DNA of 64,000 bases, from NCBI GenBank assembly GCA_900120395.1, contig LT635553.1, positions 1,160,254-1,224,253 of the forward strand, written 5' to 3'. This stretch comes from Porphyromonadaceae bacterium FC4. Lineage in GTDB: Bacteria; Bacteroidota; Bacteroidia; Bacteroidales; Porphyromonadaceae. Made by a program: the position numbers and the translations under genes. Each line of letters begins with the position of its first letter. The first letter of the stretch is position 1. The notes under the pieces were generated by a model. The model saw nothing but the letters and a program-made list of their open reading frames with translations, was not told the origin of the DNA and made no database searches. This document shows, one piece after another, positions 1 through 13,355 of this stretch.

Positions 1-1
1 C

Positions 2-841
2 CACGCTCACGACTGGCTCACCTACCCGTCAGGGATTCACGCCAAACAAGTGTTGGGAGTCCCTCTGGTACTTCACGTGCATGCTACTGACTTTGATAGA
101 AGTAGAGGAAATGTGAATCCACGGGTCTATGCTATTGAGAAGGACGGCATGGACCATGCGGATCATATCATGTGTGTCAGTGAGCTGACACGACGCACCG
201 TCATAGAAAAGTACCATCAAGATCCACAAAAGGTCACTGCCGTACATAATGCCGTAACCCCTCTCGATCCATCAATACTAGCGATACCTGACAAACGGGG
301 TGTCAAAGATAAGGTCATTACCTTTTTAGGACGAATAACGATGCAGAAAGGTCCGGAGTTTTTTGTGGAAGCAGCAAGCCGTGTCCTGGAAAAGACGGAC
401 AACGTCCGGTTTGTGATGGCTGGAAGTGGTGATATGATGAATGACATGATCAACCTTGCTGCTGAGCGAGGTATCTCCGATCGCTTTCACTTTACCGGCT
501 TCATGAAAGGCAGGCAGGTCTACGAGATATACAAAGCTAGTGACGTGTATGTCATGCCTTCGGTCTCAGAGCCTTTTGGGATATCCCCATTGGAGGCCAT
601 GCAGTGTGAAGTCCCCTGTATTATCTCCAAGCAAAGTGGCTGTGCTGAGATCCTAAAGTATGCCATTAAACTCGACTACTGGGATGTTGAAGAGTTAGCC
701 AATGCCATGTACGGACTTGTTACCTACCCTGCTCTACATGACTTCTTGGCCACAAAGGGAGTGGAAGAAGTCAGCAAAATAACTTGGACGAAAGTAGGTG
801 AGAAAATAAGAGGGATCTATGATAGCCTGCTAGGACTCTAG
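2..841 (+). CDS. GT4-family glycosyltransferase, 5' end outside the window
   Basis: The reading frame is open from base 2, so the gene starts upstream and about 280 C-terminal residues are present. A GTG at 50 is internal and not the start. The visible part begins inside the N-terminal Rossmann domain (HAHDW, HVHATDFDR, VSELTR). It then covers the nucleotide-sugar-binding C-terminal domain with FLGRITMQKG and the EX7E-type motif SEPFGISPLEAM, typical of retaining GT-B enzymes. In Bacteroidales such a gene next to a GH57 gene belongs to the glycogen/alpha-glucan locus, so an alpha-glucan synthase role is inferred from context. The next gene follows after 55 bp on the same strand. The family is certain; the substrate is not. 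Confidence 0.85.
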   Translation, partial: HAHDWLTYPSGIHAKQVLGVPLVLHVHATDFDRSRGNVNPRVYAIEKDGMDHADHIMCVSELTRRTVIEKYHQDPQKVTAVHNAVTPLDPSILAIPDKRGVKDKVITFLGRITMQKGPEFFVEAASRVLEKTDNVRFVMAGSGDMMNDMINLAAERGISDRFHFTGFMKGRQVYEIYKASDVYVMPSVSEPFGISPLEAMQCEVPCIISKQSGCAEILKYAIKLDYWDVEELANAMYGLVTYPALHDFLATKGVEEVSKITWTKVGEKIRGIYDSLLGL

Positions 842-896
842 AGATCGACTTCTTATAGTAATGTGACAATAAAACCACTTTATACTTGACAGTATC

Positions 897-2231
897 ATGA
901 ACACCAGCAATAAAAACATCAGCTTTATATTTCAAGTACACCAACCATTTCGACTGAAGCGGTACCGTTTCTTTGATATTGGAAATGACCATTACTACTT
1001 TGATGATTTTCAGAACGAAGACATCTTTCGGCGTATAGCAGAGCAATCCTATATTCCTGCTAATAGGCTGATGCTGCAATTGATCAAGGAGACCAAGCAT
1101 CGTTTCCGTGTGGCGTATGCGATATCGGGAGTGGCACTGGAGCAGATCGAGATGTATGCACCCGAGCTGATAGATAGTTTCACCGAACTAGCTGAGACCG
1201 GGTGTGTGGAGTTTTTGGGTGAGACCTATGCTCATTCCCTTGCCTCTTTGGCATACGACAAGGATGAGTTTAGAATTCAGGTGAAAGAGCATGCGCAGAA
1301 GATTGAGCTGATGTTTGGACAAAAACCACGAGTTTTTAGAAATTCCGAATTGCTCTATGATGATGCTATAGGGAAGTGGGTGCATGATATGGGATTTGAT
1401 GGGGTTATCACCGAAGGAGCCAAGCATATTTTGGGTTGGAAAAGTCCAAATAATCTCTATAAATGCGCCACGACTCCCGAGCTAAAGCTCCTACTCAGGA
1501 ACCCACATCTTACCGAGGATATTTCTAGGAACTTCACTAATTACTCATGGAGCGAATATCCACTCACTGCTGATAAGTACGCAGCATGGATCGCAAAAGA
1601 TCTCCAAGACGGTGAAGTGGTCAATATAGATATGAGCTACGACGTGCTAGGGTCAGGCAACCCTGCGGACTCAGGCATCTTTGATTTCTTCCGTGCCCTC
1701 CCCACGTATTTAGAGAAAGAGGGTATCGGGTTTGCCACACCATCTGAGTCAATCAAAAACCTCACGCCTAAGGATGCACTAACCATACCTGATACCATAT
1801 CGTGGTCTGAGGAAGAGAAAAACACAAATAGTTGGTTAGGCAATACGATCCAGCGTGAAGCCTTCAATAAAATTCAGCAACTGGCAGAGCGTACACGTCT
1901 CTCTCAAAACAGAAGATTGTTGCAAGATTGGACATACTTGCAGAGTAGTGACCACCTGTACTACATGTCTTCACAGGGTGATGACGTAAAGCTATTCAGC
2001 CCGTATGATAATGAATATGAGGCATTCAACAACTATATGAATGTCATCAGCGACTTTCACTTGCGCGTAGATGAGCAGTATCCTAGCTCTATCGAGAACG
2101 AAGAGCTCAACGCTCTCCTCATCACGATCCAGAATCAAGGAGACGAGATTGCTGAACTCAAGAAAGAGATCAAACAACTAGAAGTAGAAAAAGGACACAG
2201 CCAAAAGAGCTCGACAAAAGAAAAGAAATAA
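897..2231 (+). CDS. GH57 alpha-amylase-like protein, probable acid/base residue missing
   Basis: A 444-residue protein of glycoside hydrolase family 57. Visible conserved regions are HQPFR (15-19), GETYAHS (108-114), FRNSELLY with the expected nucleophile E151, and a fourth region around 245-252. In active relatives this last region reads MDYETFG; here it reads MSYDVLG, so the expected acid/base aspartate is S247. The rest of the barrel is intact, so this may be a non-catalytic or altered alpha-glucan-binding homologue; inactive GH57 homologues are known as a group. There is no signal peptide, which fits a cytoplasmic glycogen function beside the upstream GT4 gene. The last 40 residues are charged and coiled-coil-like. 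ilvE starts 5 bp after the stop. Confidence 0.88.
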   Translation: MNTSNKNISFIFQVHQPFRLKRYRFFDIGNDHYYFDDFQNEDIFRRIAEQSYIPANRLMLQLIKETKHRFRVAYAISGVALEQIEMYAPELIDSFTELAETGCVEFLGETYAHSLASLAYDKDEFRIQVKEHAQKIELMFGQKPRVFRNSELLYDDAIGKWVHDMGFDGVITEGAKHILGWKSPNNLYKCATTPELKLLLRNPHLTEDISRNFTNYSWSEYPLTADKYAAWIAKDLQDGEVVNIDMSYDVLGSGNPADSGIFDFFRALPTYLEKEGIGFATPSESIKNLTPKDALTIPDTISWSEEEKNTNSWLGNTIQREAFNKIQQLAERTRLSQNRRLLQDWTYLQSSDHLYYMSSQGDDVKLFSPYDNEYEAFNNYMNVISDFHLRVDEQYPSSIENEELNALLITIQNQGDEIAELKKEIKQLEVEKGHSQKSSTKEKK

Positions 2232-2236
2232 ACGGA

Positions 2237-3262
2237 ATGGATGATATTGAATGGTCTAAGCTTGGCTTTGGCTATTACCCAACGGACTACAACATTAGAT
2301 GCTATTACAAAGACGGACAATGGAGTGATTTAGAGGTATCCGGTGATCCCGACATTAGCATCCACATGGCAGCCACCTGTCTCCACTATGGGCAAGAAGC
2401 TTTTGAAGGCTTGAAAGCGTTTAGGGGGAAAGACGGTCGGGTTCGATTGTTTCGGGTCGATGAAAACGCCAAGCGTCTCCGTCGCTCCTGCGAAGGAATA
2501 ATGATGGCACCTCTCTCCGAGGAAAGATTCATCGAAGCGGTAAAGCTCCTAGTCCGTAAAAATATAGACTATGTTCCACCTCGTGAGAGTGGGGCATCGC
2601 TGTACATTCGTCCCCTGATTATTGGTACAAGTCCGCAGGTAGGTGTCAAGCCCGGGTCAGAGTTTATGATGGTGATGTTTGCTTGTCCTGTTGGACCATA
2701 CTTTGAGGATGGATTCATGCCAACACCTATGGCGATCATGCGTGGATACGACCGTGCAGCCCCTCTAGGCACAGGAACCATAAAGGTAGGCGGCAACTAT
2801 GCAGCAAGTCTCAAAAGCGGTTCAATAGCCCACTCAAAAGGATACTCTGCCGTAATCTACCTTGATGCAAAAGAAAAGGAGTACATAGACGAGTGTGGGC
2901 CTGCTAACTTCTTTGGCATCAAAGGCAACAAATACATCACTCCGAAGTCAGGATCCATCCTCCCTTCAATTACCAACAAAAGCCTGATGCAGATAGCAAA
3001 AGACCTTGGGCTAGAAGTTGAGCAACGACCTGTCCATGTGTACGAGCTTGCTGACTTTGACGAAGCAGGTGCTTGCGGTACAGCTGCCGTAATTACCCCT
3101 ATCTTGAGAATAGATGATCTTGATGAAGAGAAAAGCTATATTATCTCAAAAGACGGTAATGCCGGACCTATCTCTACCAAGCTGTACGAAACGCTTCAAC
3201 GGATCCAGTATGGTGACCTGGAGGATAAGCATGGCTGGGTCACTATTGTTGACCCAGAGTGA
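2237..3262 (+). CDS. ilvE: Branched-chain amino acid aminotransferase
   Basis: A 341-residue class IV PLP aminotransferase. It interconverts leucine, isoleucine and valine with their 2-oxo acids using glutamate/2-oxoglutarate, in the cytoplasm. The PLP lysine is K183 in IKVGGNYAAS. Other family motifs are HYGQEAFEGLKAFR near 50-63, SLYIRPL (121-127) and GTAAVITP near the C terminus. The length fits the longer BCAT branch rather than the 300-residue enterobacterial form. The ATG lies 5 bp after the GH57 stop, so the genes are probably co-transcribed. A strong hairpin terminator follows at 3293. Confidence 0.96.
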   Translation: MDDIEWSKLGFGYYPTDYNIRCYYKDGQWSDLEVSGDPDISIHMAATCLHYGQEAFEGLKAFRGKDGRVRLFRVDENAKRLRRSCEGIMMAPLSEERFIEAVKLLVRKNIDYVPPRESGASLYIRPLIIGTSPQVGVKPGSEFMMVMFACPVGPYFEDGFMPTPMAIMRGYDRAAPLGTGTIKVGGNYAASLKSGSIAHSKGYSAVIYLDAKEKEYIDECGPANFFGIKGNKYITPKSGSILPSITNKSLMQIAKDLGLEVEQRPVHVYELADFDEAGACGTAAVITPILRIDDLDEEKSYIISKDGNAGPISTKLYETLQRIQYGDLEDKHGWVTIVDPE

Positions 3263-3292
3263 CTCATTGAGCAGACTAAGCACAAAAGAGAA

Positions 3293-3325
3293 AGAGCCTT
3301 AGAGCGATTGCTCTAAGGCTCTTTT
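3293..3325. terminator. Intrinsic terminator after ilvE, probably bidirectional
   Basis: A perfect 13-bp stem AGAGCCTTAGAGC / GCTCTAAGGCTCT with a 4-nt loop spans 3293-3322. It is followed by a short T run and preceded by an A-rich stretch, so it can also stop transcription arriving from the minus-strand tRNA. Confidence 0.85.
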
Positions 3326-3348
3326 GTGTCTCAATTTCAAATGAAAAG

Positions 3349-3422
3349 TAGCGAGAGCGGGGCACGATCCCGCGACCTCAGGATTATGAATCCTGCGCTC
3401 TAACCAGCTGAGCTATCTCGCC
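3349..3422 (-). tRNA. tRNA with CAU anticodon, probably elongator tRNA-Met
   Basis: A 74-nt cloverleaf on the minus strand. The acceptor stem is GGCGAGA/TCTCGCT with a G-U first pair. The D arm contains AGCTCAGCTGGTTAGAGC, the anticodon stem is CAGGA/TCCTG around loop TTCATAA, and the T arm is CGGGATCGTGCCCCG. CCA is not encoded. The anticodon reads CAT, so it is either elongator Met or the Ile2 isoacceptor that is modified to lysidine; sequence alone does not settle this. It is not an initiator, because the acceptor ends in a G-U pair and not a mismatch. Confidence 0.9.
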
Positions 3423-3499
3423 GACTCTACAGCTTATCTGCTGTGTGAGTGCAAAGGTAGTAAAAAGTTTGCTTTTGACCAAGTAGAAATCAACTATTC

Positions 3500-3886
3500 T
3501 CAAAAATTCTTTAGCACTCCCGGAATAAATGCATTCTTGATATACGTCACATGAGGTTGACCTCTGTATGGTGCATATACTAGAGCGAAGTCAAAACGCA
3601 CGCCTCGGAAGTTTAGCGCCTTATTCGCACGAGCAAATGTGTCTGCTATAGTGATAAGATGCTGCTCTTTTTGGGGCGGTATCAAGACATCTAAATCTTT
3701 GAGATTGGCTTTGCTGGCACGTGCCTTTACCTCTACAACGCAGAGCATATCTCCATCCAGTGCGATGATATCTGCCTCTAGATGCCCTACCCGATAGTTT
3801 TGTGCAATAATCACAAACCCAGCTTGGCGCATCTCATCAGCGACAAGAGTCTCCTCTAAGTAGCCACTGGTGCATTGTCCTCTCAT
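3500..3886 (-). CDS. YraN/UPF0102 family endonuclease-like protein
   Basis: A 128-residue small protein with a PD-(D/E)xK nuclease fold core. E and D in HLEADIIALDG and the EVKARAS motif supply the expected acidic and lysine residues, and IPPQKEQHL matches the family's conserved basic helix. The biological role of the family is unclear; Holliday-junction-type functions have been proposed. The start codon overlaps the stop of the upstream Dabb gene by 4 bp, so translation is probably coupled. The cluster is transcribed leftward from serB. Confidence 0.85.
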   Translation of the reverse strand: MRGQCTSGYLEETLVADEMRQAGFVIIAQNYRVGHLEADIIALDGDMLCVVEVKARASKANLKDLDVLIPPQKEQHLITIADTFARANKALNFRGVRFDFALVYAPYRGQPHVTYIKNAFIPGVLKNF

Positions 3887-4188
3887 GAGATTTCAATATC
3901 CACTGCAGCTCTTGATCGGAGGTAAGGTTTGATCAACTCTTGCACCAAGGCAACGTGCTTTTCATGCCTGGAATAATTCTCAACATCCGACATGCTTTCA
4001 AGCTCAGCTATTAAAGCAAAGTCATAATGCTCATGAGAGTTTATATTTGGATATATTCTCAGACTCCTCAGACACTCGATTTGCGTAGGCAGTTTCTCAA
4101 AAGCCTCACGAATTTCTCCGACGTGTTTTGTTTTCTTCGAACCTGAGAGCTCATCCGTTAGTTCGAAAAGGACAATGTGCTGGATCAT
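3883..4188 (-). CDS. Dabb (stress-response A/B barrel) domain protein
   Basis: A 101-residue single-domain protein beginning IQHIVLFEL, with LRSLRIYPN and HYDFALIAEL. This is the pattern of the dimeric ferredoxin-like Dabb family, in which a histidine of the first strand and a tyrosine/aspartate of the core line a small ligand pocket. Family members include aldehyde or polyketide cyclases and many proteins of unknown function, so no substrate is assigned. It lies 14 bp downstream of serB and overlaps yraN by 4 bp, so the three form one minus-strand operon. Confidence 0.8.
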   Translation of the reverse strand: MIQHIVLFELTDELSGSKKTKHVGEIREAFEKLPTQIECLRSLRIYPNINSHEHYDFALIAELESMSDVENYSRHEKHVALVQELIKPYLRSRAAVDIEIS

Positions 4189-4202
4189 TTCCGATTGATT
4201 TT

Positions 4203-5444
4203 TTATATGTTTTGAAACTCCAGCTCATCCAGCTGGGAGTCTTTATACCCTAGGAAGTAGAGAATGCCGTCAAGTCCCATAGTAGTGATAGACTGCTTAG
4301 CACTCTCTTTTACTTTTGGCTTAGCGTGAAAAGCAATTCCCAGCCCCGCTGTACTCAACATCGGCAAGTCATTCGCTCCATCACCTACAGCTACGGTCTG
4401 CCGGATATCCACCCTTTCCATTTGTGCAAGAAGTTTTAGGAGCTCTGCTTTACGTCTGCCGTCCACCACATCGCCGATATGCCTTCCCGTGAGCTTGCCA
4501 TCCTTGACTTCTAGGTCATTGGCATATACGTAGTCAATTCCAAAGCGATCCTGTAGGTACTTTCCAAAGTAGGTAAATCCACCGCTTAAGATTGCTATCT
4601 TGAATCCCACTTTTTTCAAAATTCCCATCGTTCGCTCCAGTCCATCCATGAGCGGCAAGTTCTCAGCGATATCACGCATGACAGATACCTCAAGCCCCTC
4701 AAGGAGCTTGACACGTTCTTCAAAACTCTCTCTGAAGTCAATCTCTCCACGCATCGCACTCTCAGTAATCGCTTTTACCTTATCCCCTACCCCTGCTGCT
4801 TCGGCTAGCTCATCAATCACCTCTGTTTTGATAAGTGTAGAGTCCATATCAAAGCAGATTAACCTACGCATCCGCCTAAACATGCTGTCCTGCTGGAACG
4901 ATACATCCATCTGAAACTCATCGGCTATCTCCATCAAGCGCTTCTGCAGCTGCTCTCGATCTGTAGGAGTACCGCGGACTGATATCTCTATGCTAGCTTG
5001 AGGAACACGCTCATGCATGGTAAGTGGTATACGCCCCGTCAATCTATTTAGGTCATCGATATTCATTCCTTGGTTGGCAACCTCCTTGGTAATGGCAGCG
5101 ACCATGCCTGCGGATATTGTCTTGGATAAAATGGTGACAATGTATTTGTTTTTACCCTGCAGTCCCACCCACTTGCTATACTCTTCAGGATCCACGATCC
5201 TAAAAGTCACGGACACATTGAGTTCATTTGCTCTGAACAACAGATCTTTGAGTATGGAGCCACTGCCATCTGAGGTGGTTGCAAAAAGGACGCCCAGAGT
5301 CAGATGATTATGGATATCGGCTTGTCCCATATCCAGAATGGTTATATCGTGGTCCGCAAGAACTGACGTGATGGATGCCGTTACCCCTGGTCGATCCTGA
5401 CCATTAAAGACAGCCAATATTAGCTCTACATTATTTGGTTCCAT
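4203..5444 (-). CDS. serB: Phosphoserine phosphatase with N-terminal ACT domains
   Basis: A 413-residue HAD-superfamily enzyme of the last step of serine biosynthesis. Residues about 1-90 and 100-180 look like two ACT domains (LILAVFNGQDRPGVTASI; YIVTILSKTISAGMVAAI), the long SerB form that can sense amino acids. The catalytic domain has FDMDST with nucleophile D199 and acid D201, then the SGGF motif and GDGANDLPML for the Mg-binding aspartates. It heads the minus-strand operon with the Dabb gene and yraN. The upstream gap holds a repeat element. Confidence 0.96.
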   Translation of the reverse strand: MEPNNVELILAVFNGQDRPGVTASITSVLADHDITILDMGQADIHNHLTLGVLFATTSDGSGSILKDLLFRANELNVSVTFRIVDPEEYSKWVGLQGKNKYIVTILSKTISAGMVAAITKEVANQGMNIDDLNRLTGRIPLTMHERVPQASIEISVRGTPTDREQLQKRLMEIADEFQMDVSFQQDSMFRRMRRLICFDMDSTLIKTEVIDELAEAAGVGDKVKAITESAMRGEIDFRESFEERVKLLEGLEVSVMRDIAENLPLMDGLERTMGILKKVGFKIAILSGGFTYFGKYLQDRFGIDYVYANDLEVKDGKLTGRHIGDVVDGRRKAELLKLLAQMERVDIRQTVAVGDGANDLPMLSTAGLGIAFHAKPKVKESAKQSITTMGLDGILYFLGYKDSQLDELEFQNI

Positions 5445-5568
5445 ATACGATTATTGTTTGGTGAATTACAGTGAGCATCTAAGTCAAAGGGCATATAACC
5501 ACCGACTCTTTTGCTGTATCAAAGCTACCAATAATTATTTGTACCACGAGTGGTCTTAAAGACTTGAT

Positions 5569-5856
5569 GTGTACTGAAAAAAGTTTCCTACTGGAAAGAG
5601 ATCGCTACTATCCGTCAAATCGTTTTCTTTCCTACTGGAAACATTTCCCTTCTATCCGTCAAAATTTTTCACCCCTCCCTGAGTGGCAAAAACAGGGGGA
5701 CTTGATGCCTTATCGTCTTCCTTAGTTCGTCCCCCATACGGTACTTGATGTCATAATTGATGATAAAGTCCGGCTCCTCCGTAACGTCATAATGCTCAGC
5801 CCACACCTACATCATCAACACCGACCTACCTCTAAACTTTAGATGCGTGAGCCCTG
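5569..5856 (-). mobile_element. Copy of the repeat-plus-relic element, one inverted arm absent
   Basis: This block is shared with 13863-14268 and 61772-62051. It starts at GTGTACTG (5569), contains two 44-nt units (5584-5668), then the minus-strand relic reading frame, and ends at GTGAGCCCTG (5856). The second inverted arm present at 13863 is not recognisable upstream of 5569, and no convincing flanking direct repeat is seen, so this copy is either truncated or older. It fills most of the 525-bp serB/beta-galactosidase gap. Confidence 0.6.
5584..5668 (+). repeat. 44-nt interspersed repeat, locus A (two units)
   Basis: Mini-palindromes TTTCC-TACT-GGAAA start at 5584 and 5628, exactly 44 bp apart. 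Each is followed by a decamer (GAGATCGCTA; CATTTCCCTT) and then CTATCCGTCAAA. It lies between the divergent serB and beta-galactosidase genes. Confidence 0.95.
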
Positions 5857-5858
5857 GG
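5669..5858 (-). pseudogene. Relic reading frame, unrecognised protein C-terminus
   Basis: Read on the minus strand, the segment encodes GLTHLKFRGRSV, an in-frame TAG, then EHYDVTEEPDFIINYDIK and YRMGDELRKTIRHQ, ending PLREG-stop directly against the repeat unit. Related but differently broken versions occur at 14081-14268 and 61772-61950. I do not recognise the parent protein. Conservation at the amino acid level (for example EEPDFIINYDIK in two copies) suggests it was once coding. Confidence 0.55.
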
Positions 5859-5966
5859 GTAAAGTCTGGGTATTCTAGTTTAAATTTTGTATCTTCGTAT
5901 TTGATTTTTAGCATGTTGTGACTAATCTAATCCACAGTTGATTATGAATAAAATTCTCGACCATAA

Positions 5967-10010
<4,044 letters not shown>

Positions 10011-10038
10011 GGTATAATCTATAGAAGCCATCGATTGC

Positions 10039-10073
10039 AAGGAGGCAGAGTCTGACCAGACTCTGCCTCCTTT
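10039..10073 (+). terminator. Intrinsic terminator after the beta-galactosidase
   Basis: A perfect 15-bp stem AAGGAGGCAGAGTCT / AGACTCTGCCTCCTT with a GACC loop, ending in TTT, begins 29 bp after the stop codon. Confidence 0.88.
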
Positions 10074-10093
10074 GGTTATCTAAGGGCAAAAAG

Positions 10094-10179
10094 TTTCCTA
10101 CTGGAAATCGCTCGCTTCTATCCGTCAAATCATTTTCTTTCCTACTGGAAACATTTCTCTTCTATCCGTCAAATTTTTT
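10094..10179 (+). repeat. 44-nt interspersed repeat, locus B (two units)
   Basis: Palindromes start at 10094 and 10138. The decamers are TCGCTCGCTT and CATTTCTCTT. The right flank (AATCCTATTGCATCAACCCTG) matches the flank of locus E (33664), so homology extends about 50 bp past the units. The rest of the 301-bp gap holds the terminator on the left and the thrS leader on the right. Confidence 0.95.
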
Positions 10180-10263
10180 GGCTAAATCGGGAGAGTCAAA
10201 AATCCTATTGCATCAACCCTGTATCAAAGGCGAAAGCAGGCAAGATACTTGAGGAAAATTAGG

Positions 10264-10271
10264 TAACTTTG
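10264..10271 (+). promoter_or_regulatory. Candidate -7 box for thrS
   Basis: TAACTTTG matches the Bacteroidota TAnnTTTG -7 element and lies 40 bp before the thrS ATG. No well-spaced -33 TTG is seen; the nearest is 12 bp upstream. Confidence 0.45.
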
Positions 10272-10311
10272 TGGATACGAATAAAAAGAGCAAAAACAGA
10301 ATACAACGAAT

Positions 10312-12288
10312 ATGGCAAACATTACGATAACTCTGCCCGATGGTTCGCACCAAGAATACCCTCAGGGAGTGACGGCTAAGGATATTGCAGAAAAAATAAG
10401 TCCACGGCTGGCAAAAGAAGTCTATTCTGCGACTGTAAATGATCAAGTGTTTGATCTCATGCGTCCGATCAATGAAGATGCAACCGTTGTGCTTCATAAG
10501 TGGGACGATCCCGAAGCCAAGAAAACGTTTTGGCACACAAGTGCCCACTTGCTGGCTGAAGCACTTCAGGAAAAATATCCGGGCGTGAAGTTTGGTATCG
10601 GTCCGGCGATAGACAATGGCTTTTATTATGACGTAGACCTTGGTGAAGGAGTACAAATAAAAGAGGCGGACTTGGCAGACATCGAGAGCCGCATGCAAAG
10701 ACTTGCTTCTGAAAAAGCACCATTAGTTCGCAATGAGATCTCAAAGACAGATGCCCTACATTACTTTTGGGATCAAAAAGGGGATGAGTACAAGAGAGAG
10801 CTTATAGAAGGACTAGAGGATGGTCACATCACCACTTACACCCTGGGGAGCTTCACAGACCTGTGCCGAGGACCACACATACCGGACACAGGGATGATCA
10901 AAGCCATCAAGCTGACCAGTGTCGCCGGAGCTTATTGGCGTGGTGATGAACACCGCCAACAACTCACGAGGATATACGGCATTACTTTTCCAAAGAAAAA
11001 GATGCTCGATGAGTACCTGGCGATGGTCGAAGAAGCAAAGATGCGTGACCACCGAAAGATTGGTAAAGAGCTCGAACTCTTCACATTCTCTGAAAACGTT
11101 GGCTCAGGTCTCCCCTTATGGCTACCTCGAGGCACCCAACTCAGGCTCCAATTAGAGGATTACCTCAAGCGCATCCAGAAGCGCTACGGCTATCAGCAGG
11201 TGATCACGCCTCACATTGGCAGCAAGCAGCTGTATGTCACCTCCGGACACTATTCTAAATACGGCAAAGACTCCTTCCAGCCGATCAAGACGCCGCAAGA
11301 GGGAGAGGAATTCATGCTCAAGCCCATGAACTGTCCTCACCACTGTGAGATATACAAGGCGATACCGCACTCCTACCGAGACCTGCCGGTACGAATTGCA
11401 GAGTTTGGCACCGTCTACCGCTATGAGCAGAGTGGCGAGCTCCATGGGTTGACACGTGTCCGCGGATTTACCCAGGACGATGCCCACCTATTCTGCCGCC
11501 CCGACCAGATCAAGGACGAGTTCAAGAAAGTGATGGAGATTATTTTCATCATATTCAAAGCTCTTGACTTCAAAGATTATGAAGCACAGATCTCCCTGCG
11601 TGACAAAGAAGATCACAGCAAGTATATCGGCTCCGAGGAAAACTGGGAGAAGGCCGAGCGCGCTATCATAGAGGCGTGTGAGGAGACCAACCTCAAGACG
11701 ATTGTGGAGTACGGAGAAGCGGCTTTTTATGGCCCCAAGCTTGACTTTATGGTCAAAGATGCTCTGGGACGCAAGTGGCAGCTTGGTACCATCCAGGTAG
11801 ACTACAATCTCCCGGAGCGCTTCGAGCTCGAGTACACCGGTGAGGATAACAAGAAGCATCGCCCGGTCATGATCCACAGGGCACCCTTTGGGTCGATGGA
11901 GCGCTTTGTGGCGGTACTCATTGAGCATACGGCAGGGAAATTCCCACTATGGCTTGCTCCCGACCAGGTGGCGATCCTACCCATTTCGGAAAAATACAAC
12001 GACTATGCCTATCATGTCGCCAGCGAACTCCTCAAGAAAGACATTCGGGCAAAAGTAGACGACCGAGGTGAAAAAGTGGGTCGAAAAATCCGTGACAACG
12101 AGCTAATGAAGATCCCCTACATGCTTATCGTGGGGGAAAAAGAAGCCAATGAAGGTACGGTGTCTGTAAGAATTCAGGGCGAAGGTGACCAAGGTTCAAA
12201 AGAAATTGGTACCTTTGCACAGCAAATATTGGAAGAAGTAGATGCAGAAATGAATGCTTGGCAGAACGAAAAAGAAAAAGCCAAGTAA
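10312..12288 (+). CDS. thrS: Threonyl-tRNA synthetase
   Basis: A 658-residue class II aminoacyl-tRNA synthetase that charges tRNA-Thr and edits Ser-tRNA-Thr. The order is an N-terminal TGS domain ([21 protein letters not shown]), the second additional/editing domain with [11 protein letters not shown], the catalytic core, and a C-terminal anticodon-binding domain beginning [12 protein letters not shown]. The catalytic core has the zinc ligand C341 in MNCPHHCE, the motif 2 region [11 protein letters not shown] and motif 3 around [11 protein letters not shown]. It is the first gene of the classic thrS-infC-rpmI-rplT cluster; infC follows after 99 bp. Confidence 0.98.
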   Translation: MANITITLPDGSHQEYPQGVTAKDIAEKISPRLAKEVYSATVNDQVFDLMRPINEDATVVLHKWDDPEAKKTFWHTSAHLLAEALQEKYPGVKFGIGPAIDNGFYYDVDLGEGVQIKEADLADIESRMQRLASEKAPLVRNEISKTDALHYFWDQKGDEYKRELIEGLEDGHITTYTLGSFTDLCRGPHIPDTGMIKAIKLTSVAGAYWRGDEHRQQLTRIYGITFPKKKMLDEYLAMVEEAKMRDHRKIGKELELFTFSENVGSGLPLWLPRGTQLRLQLEDYLKRIQKRYGYQQVITPHIGSKQLYVTSGHYSKYGKDSFQPIKTPQEGEEFMLKPMNCPHHCEIYKAIPHSYRDLPVRIAEFGTVYRYEQSGELHGLTRVRGFTQDDAHLFCRPDQIKDEFKKVMEIIFIIFKALDFKDYEAQISLRDKEDHSKYIGSEENWEKAERAIIEACEETNLKTIVEYGEAAFYGPKLDFMVKDALGRKWQLGTIQVDYNLPERFELEYTGEDNKKHRPVMIHRAPFGSMERFVAVLIEHTAGKFPLWLAPDQVAILPISEKYNDYAYHVASELLKKDIRAKVDDRGEKVGRKIRDNELMKIPYMLIVGEKEANEGTVSVRIQGEGDQGSKEIGTFAQQILEEVDAEMNAWQNEKEKAK

Positions 12289-12387
12289 TACTCTGCACTA
12301 CCTCTCGTTAGTATTTACATCTGAAAAAAGGATTTATAGACAACAACAAGTACATATAACAATACACACTAAATAAGACAGGACTGA

Positions 12388-12957
12388 ATGGCCATACGGA
12401 GAAAACGAAACTACTCCCCAAACGACAAAGACCAAAATCAACAAAACAAGGTCAATGCCCAAATACGTGCTCGCGAAGTGCGCTTGGTGGGAGATAATGT
12501 AGAACAAGGCATATACTCCATACAGGAAGCACTCAAGATAGCAGAGGATCAGCAGCTCGACCTCGTTGAGATTGCAGCGAATGCAGAGCCACCGGTATGC
12601 AAAGTCCTGGATTACCAAAAGTTTTTGTACCAGCAAAAAAAGAAGGCAAAAGAGCGTAAAGCCAACCAAATACAAACAACGGTAAAGGAAGTGCGCTTTG
12701 GGCCAAGAACTGACGACCATGACTATAACTTTAAGCTCAAGCACGCTATTGGCTTTTTGGAAGATGGTAATAAAGTGAAGGCCTATGTATTCTTTAGGGG
12801 ACGTTCTATAATTTTCAAAGATCAGGGAGAACTACTACTACTGAGATTTGCAAGCGATCTTGAGGCATATGCCCAAGTAGAACAGATGCCTACCTTGGAA
12901 GGAAAGCGCATGTCCATGCTCTTCTCTCCTAAGAAAGGTATAGCAAAGAAGAAATAA
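12388..12957 (+). CDS. infC: Translation initiation factor IF-3
   Basis: A 189-residue IF-3 that binds the 30S subunit and checks start-codon and initiator-tRNA selection. The N domain carries [13 protein letters not shown] and the lysine-rich linker [10 protein letters not shown]. The C domain carries [18 protein letters not shown] and a VFFRGR strand. The first 20 residues are a basic extension before the usual N domain. The start is a normal ATG, so the rare-start autoregulation known in enterobacteria is not evident. It lies between thrS and rpmI. Confidence 0.97.
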   Translation: MAIRRKRNYSPNDKDQNQQNKVNAQIRAREVRLVGDNVEQGIYSIQEALKIAEDQQLDLVEIAANAEPPVCKVLDYQKFLYQQKKKAKERKANQIQTTVKEVRFGPRTDDHDYNFKLKHAIGFLEDGNKVKAYVFFRGRSIIFKDQGELLLLRFASDLEAYAQVEQMPTLEGKRMSMLFSPKKGIAKKK

Positions 12958-12981
12958 CTCAAAACCCGAACAGGTATAGCA

Positions 12982-12998
12982 CCTGCACTTATTGCAGG
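12982..12998 (+). promoter_or_regulatory. Short hairpin between infC and rpmI
   Basis: CCTGCA-CTTAT-TGCAGG, followed after 2 nt by the U-rich stretch ATTATTTTTA. It could act as a weak terminator/attenuator or as part of an L20-type leader. The stem is only 6 bp. Confidence 0.35.
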
Positions 12999-13031
12999 AA
13001 ATTATTTTTATAAACTAACACTTCGACGAAA

Positions 13032-13226
13032 ATGCCAAAGATGAAGACTAATCCCGGTGCTAAGAAGAGATTTACTCTCACCGGATCAGGTAAAATCAAG
13101 CGCAAGCATGCTTACAAGAGTCACATTTTGACCAAGAAGACTAAGAAGCAGAAGCGTCGCCTAACCAACACCGGTCTTGTTCACAAGACTGATGAGGCAC
13201 GAATAAAGAAGCTCCTAGTCATCTGA
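13032..13226 (+). CDS. rpmI: 50S ribosomal protein L35
   Basis: A 64-residue, highly basic protein starting [13 protein letters not shown] with the L35 signature [11 protein letters not shown] and a lysine-rich middle. It is a component of the large ribosomal subunit. Position between infC and rplT is the conserved order. The 74-bp gap before it contains a small hairpin and the 129-bp gap after it shows nothing obvious. Confidence 0.98.
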   Translation: MPKMKTNPGAKKRFTLTGSGKIKRKHAYKSHILTKKTKKQKRRLTNTGLVHKTDEARIKKLLVI

Positions 13227-13355
13227 TCGTTCTGGCAAAGAATGATTTGACGACAGTAAGCAAAAAACTTAATGATTTTTATAACAGGGTGGTAGCTAGA
13301 AAGTATGGATATTCTTTATGAGTCCATCGCTTGACACCCACAGCATTTAACAACA

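Noticed and set aside
5549-5869. Target-site duplication around the 5569-5856 element (TAAAGACT/TAAAGTCT)
   Set aside because: The match is 7 of 8, not adjacent to the right boundary, and could be chance.
10213-10698. 161-codon open frame antisense to the start of thrS
   Set aside because: It overlaps the thrS promoter region and TGS domain, with no motif; it is a shadow of thrS codon usage.
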